Assembly (NCBI GenBank): GCA_964586425.1
Contig: CAZPHI010000001.1
Span: 92,334-156,333, forward strand
DNA from: CAZPHI01 sp964586425
GTDB lineage: Bacteria > Bacillota > Clostridia > Lachnospirales > Lachnospiraceae
Reading direction: 5' to 3'
DNA: 64,000 nt
In this document: positions 63,784-64,000 of the stretch, in pieces
How the letters are laid out: each line of letters begins with the position of its first letter
How positions within the stretch are numbered: the stretch's first letter is position 1
The notes under the pieces: model-generated
What the model was told of the DNA's origin: nothing
Seen by the model: only the letters and a program-made list of their open reading frames with translations
Database searches by the model: none
Position numbers and translations under genes: made by a program

Positions 63784-63915
63784 CTATTCATCAGCATCTT
63801 CTTCAGAGCCAGCTACTGCGGCTGCTGATGAGATAACAACTACAACTGCTGCAATTACAACAACAAGAAGAATAATTCCTAATACGAACCAGATAAGCAT
63901 ATCACCTTCAAGCAT
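63784..63915 (-). CDS. 43-residue single-pass membrane peptide
   Basis: Begins MLEGDMLIWFVLGIILLVVV, followed by a hydrophobic Ala/Val stretch and an acidic tail GSEEDADE. GGAGG lies 8 bases before the ATG and a promoter (63960-63988) lies upstream, so it is very likely expressed. No family recognised; function unknown. Confidence 0.7.
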   Translation of the reverse strand: MLEGDMLIWFVLGIILLVVVIAAVVVVISSAAAVAGSEEDADE

Positions 63916-63959
63916 ATTAAAATCCTCCAATCCTTGTACATATAATCTAATTAATTCTC

Positions 63960-63988
63960 ATCATAACACAAATACATGCATTATTCAA
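63960..63988 (-). promoter_or_regulatory. Promoter of the small membrane peptide gene
   Basis: TTGAAT (63988-63983), 17-base spacer, TATGAT (63965-63960) on the minus strand, 45 bases before the start codon. Confidence 0.6.
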
Positions 63989-64000
63989 TAGAACAAATTA

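Overview
The window looks like a chromosomal segment from a low-GC, gut-type Lachnospiraceae (Clostridia), most likely a Lachnospira / Eubacterium eligens-like organism. This is inferred from A/T-rich genes with strong GGAGG ribosome sites, T-box leaders, a YtrA-type GntR/ABC cassette, KduI/KduD of pectin catabolism, and a decaying set of sporulation genes (L. eligens is described as non-sporing and pectin-using). Almost all genes are on the minus strand. It is draft sequence: a 100-N gap lies at 44753-44852 and a 10-N gap at 47476-47485.

Layout. 1-9.8 kb: a DUF896 gene fragment, an unknown protein, proB, two FAD enzymes, a BofC-like protein, an acyl-CoA carboxyltransferase, a SpoVK-like AAA ATPase and a patatin. 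9.9-16 kb: niaR on the plus strand, a ThiE/TenI-like gene, then the conserved yqfC-yqfD-phoH-ybeY-cdd block with a DUF3048 lipoprotein inserted, and rpsU. 16-21.5 kb: alaS, leuS and a small membrane protein. 21.5-28.2 kb: plus-strand YtrA-type regulator with ABC transporter, a membrane-anchored MutS-like ATPase, and DAHP synthase. 28.2-33.2 kb: a LytTR-controlled locus of secreted peptide (frameshifted), lipoprotein, LytTR regulator, two FtsX-type permeases and an ATPase. 33.2-36 kb: a CmpB-type membrane protein and tyrS with a Tyr T-box. 36-40 kb is accessory: a 72-bp tandem hairpin array, DUF1871 and other small proteins, an RHS/YD-repeat remnant, a BspA-type LRR protein and a DUF4214 protein. 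40-44.5 kb: kduI-kduD with a cre site, and deoB-pdp. 44.5-48.7 kb: a second 72-bp array, a DUF2500 protein and valS with a Val T-box. 48.7-57.6 kb: amino-acid ABC transporter, ABC-SdpR-SdpI cassette, Na+/solute symporter, a FakA-C-like small protein and an amidohydrolase. 57.6-62.3 kb: a 147-bp nested inverted repeat and the iorA-iorB-paaK-ACT operon. 62.3-64 kb: a broken spoIVA and a 43-residue membrane peptide.

How genes work together: iorAB-paaK-ACT is an aryl-pyruvate/aryl-acetate energy module; kduI-kduD finishes unsaturated galacturonate breakdown under apparent CcpA control; deoB-pdp recycles nucleosides; valS and tyrS are each controlled by a T-box with a matching specifier codon (GUA, UAC).

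Main points of interest: (1) the LytTR/peptide/ABC locus with two identical 7-bp direct repeats 21 bp apart upstream of its promoter; (2) two separate arrays of a shared 72-bp tandem unit, each unit being a bidirectional terminator-like hairpin; (3) sporulation decay in progress: spoIVA broken by deletion plus frameshift, and YqfD lacking its membrane segment; (4) an RHS remnant next to small unknown genes; (5) a nested palindromic element behind the ior operon. No tRNA, rRNA, CRISPR array, intact transposase or prophage was seen.
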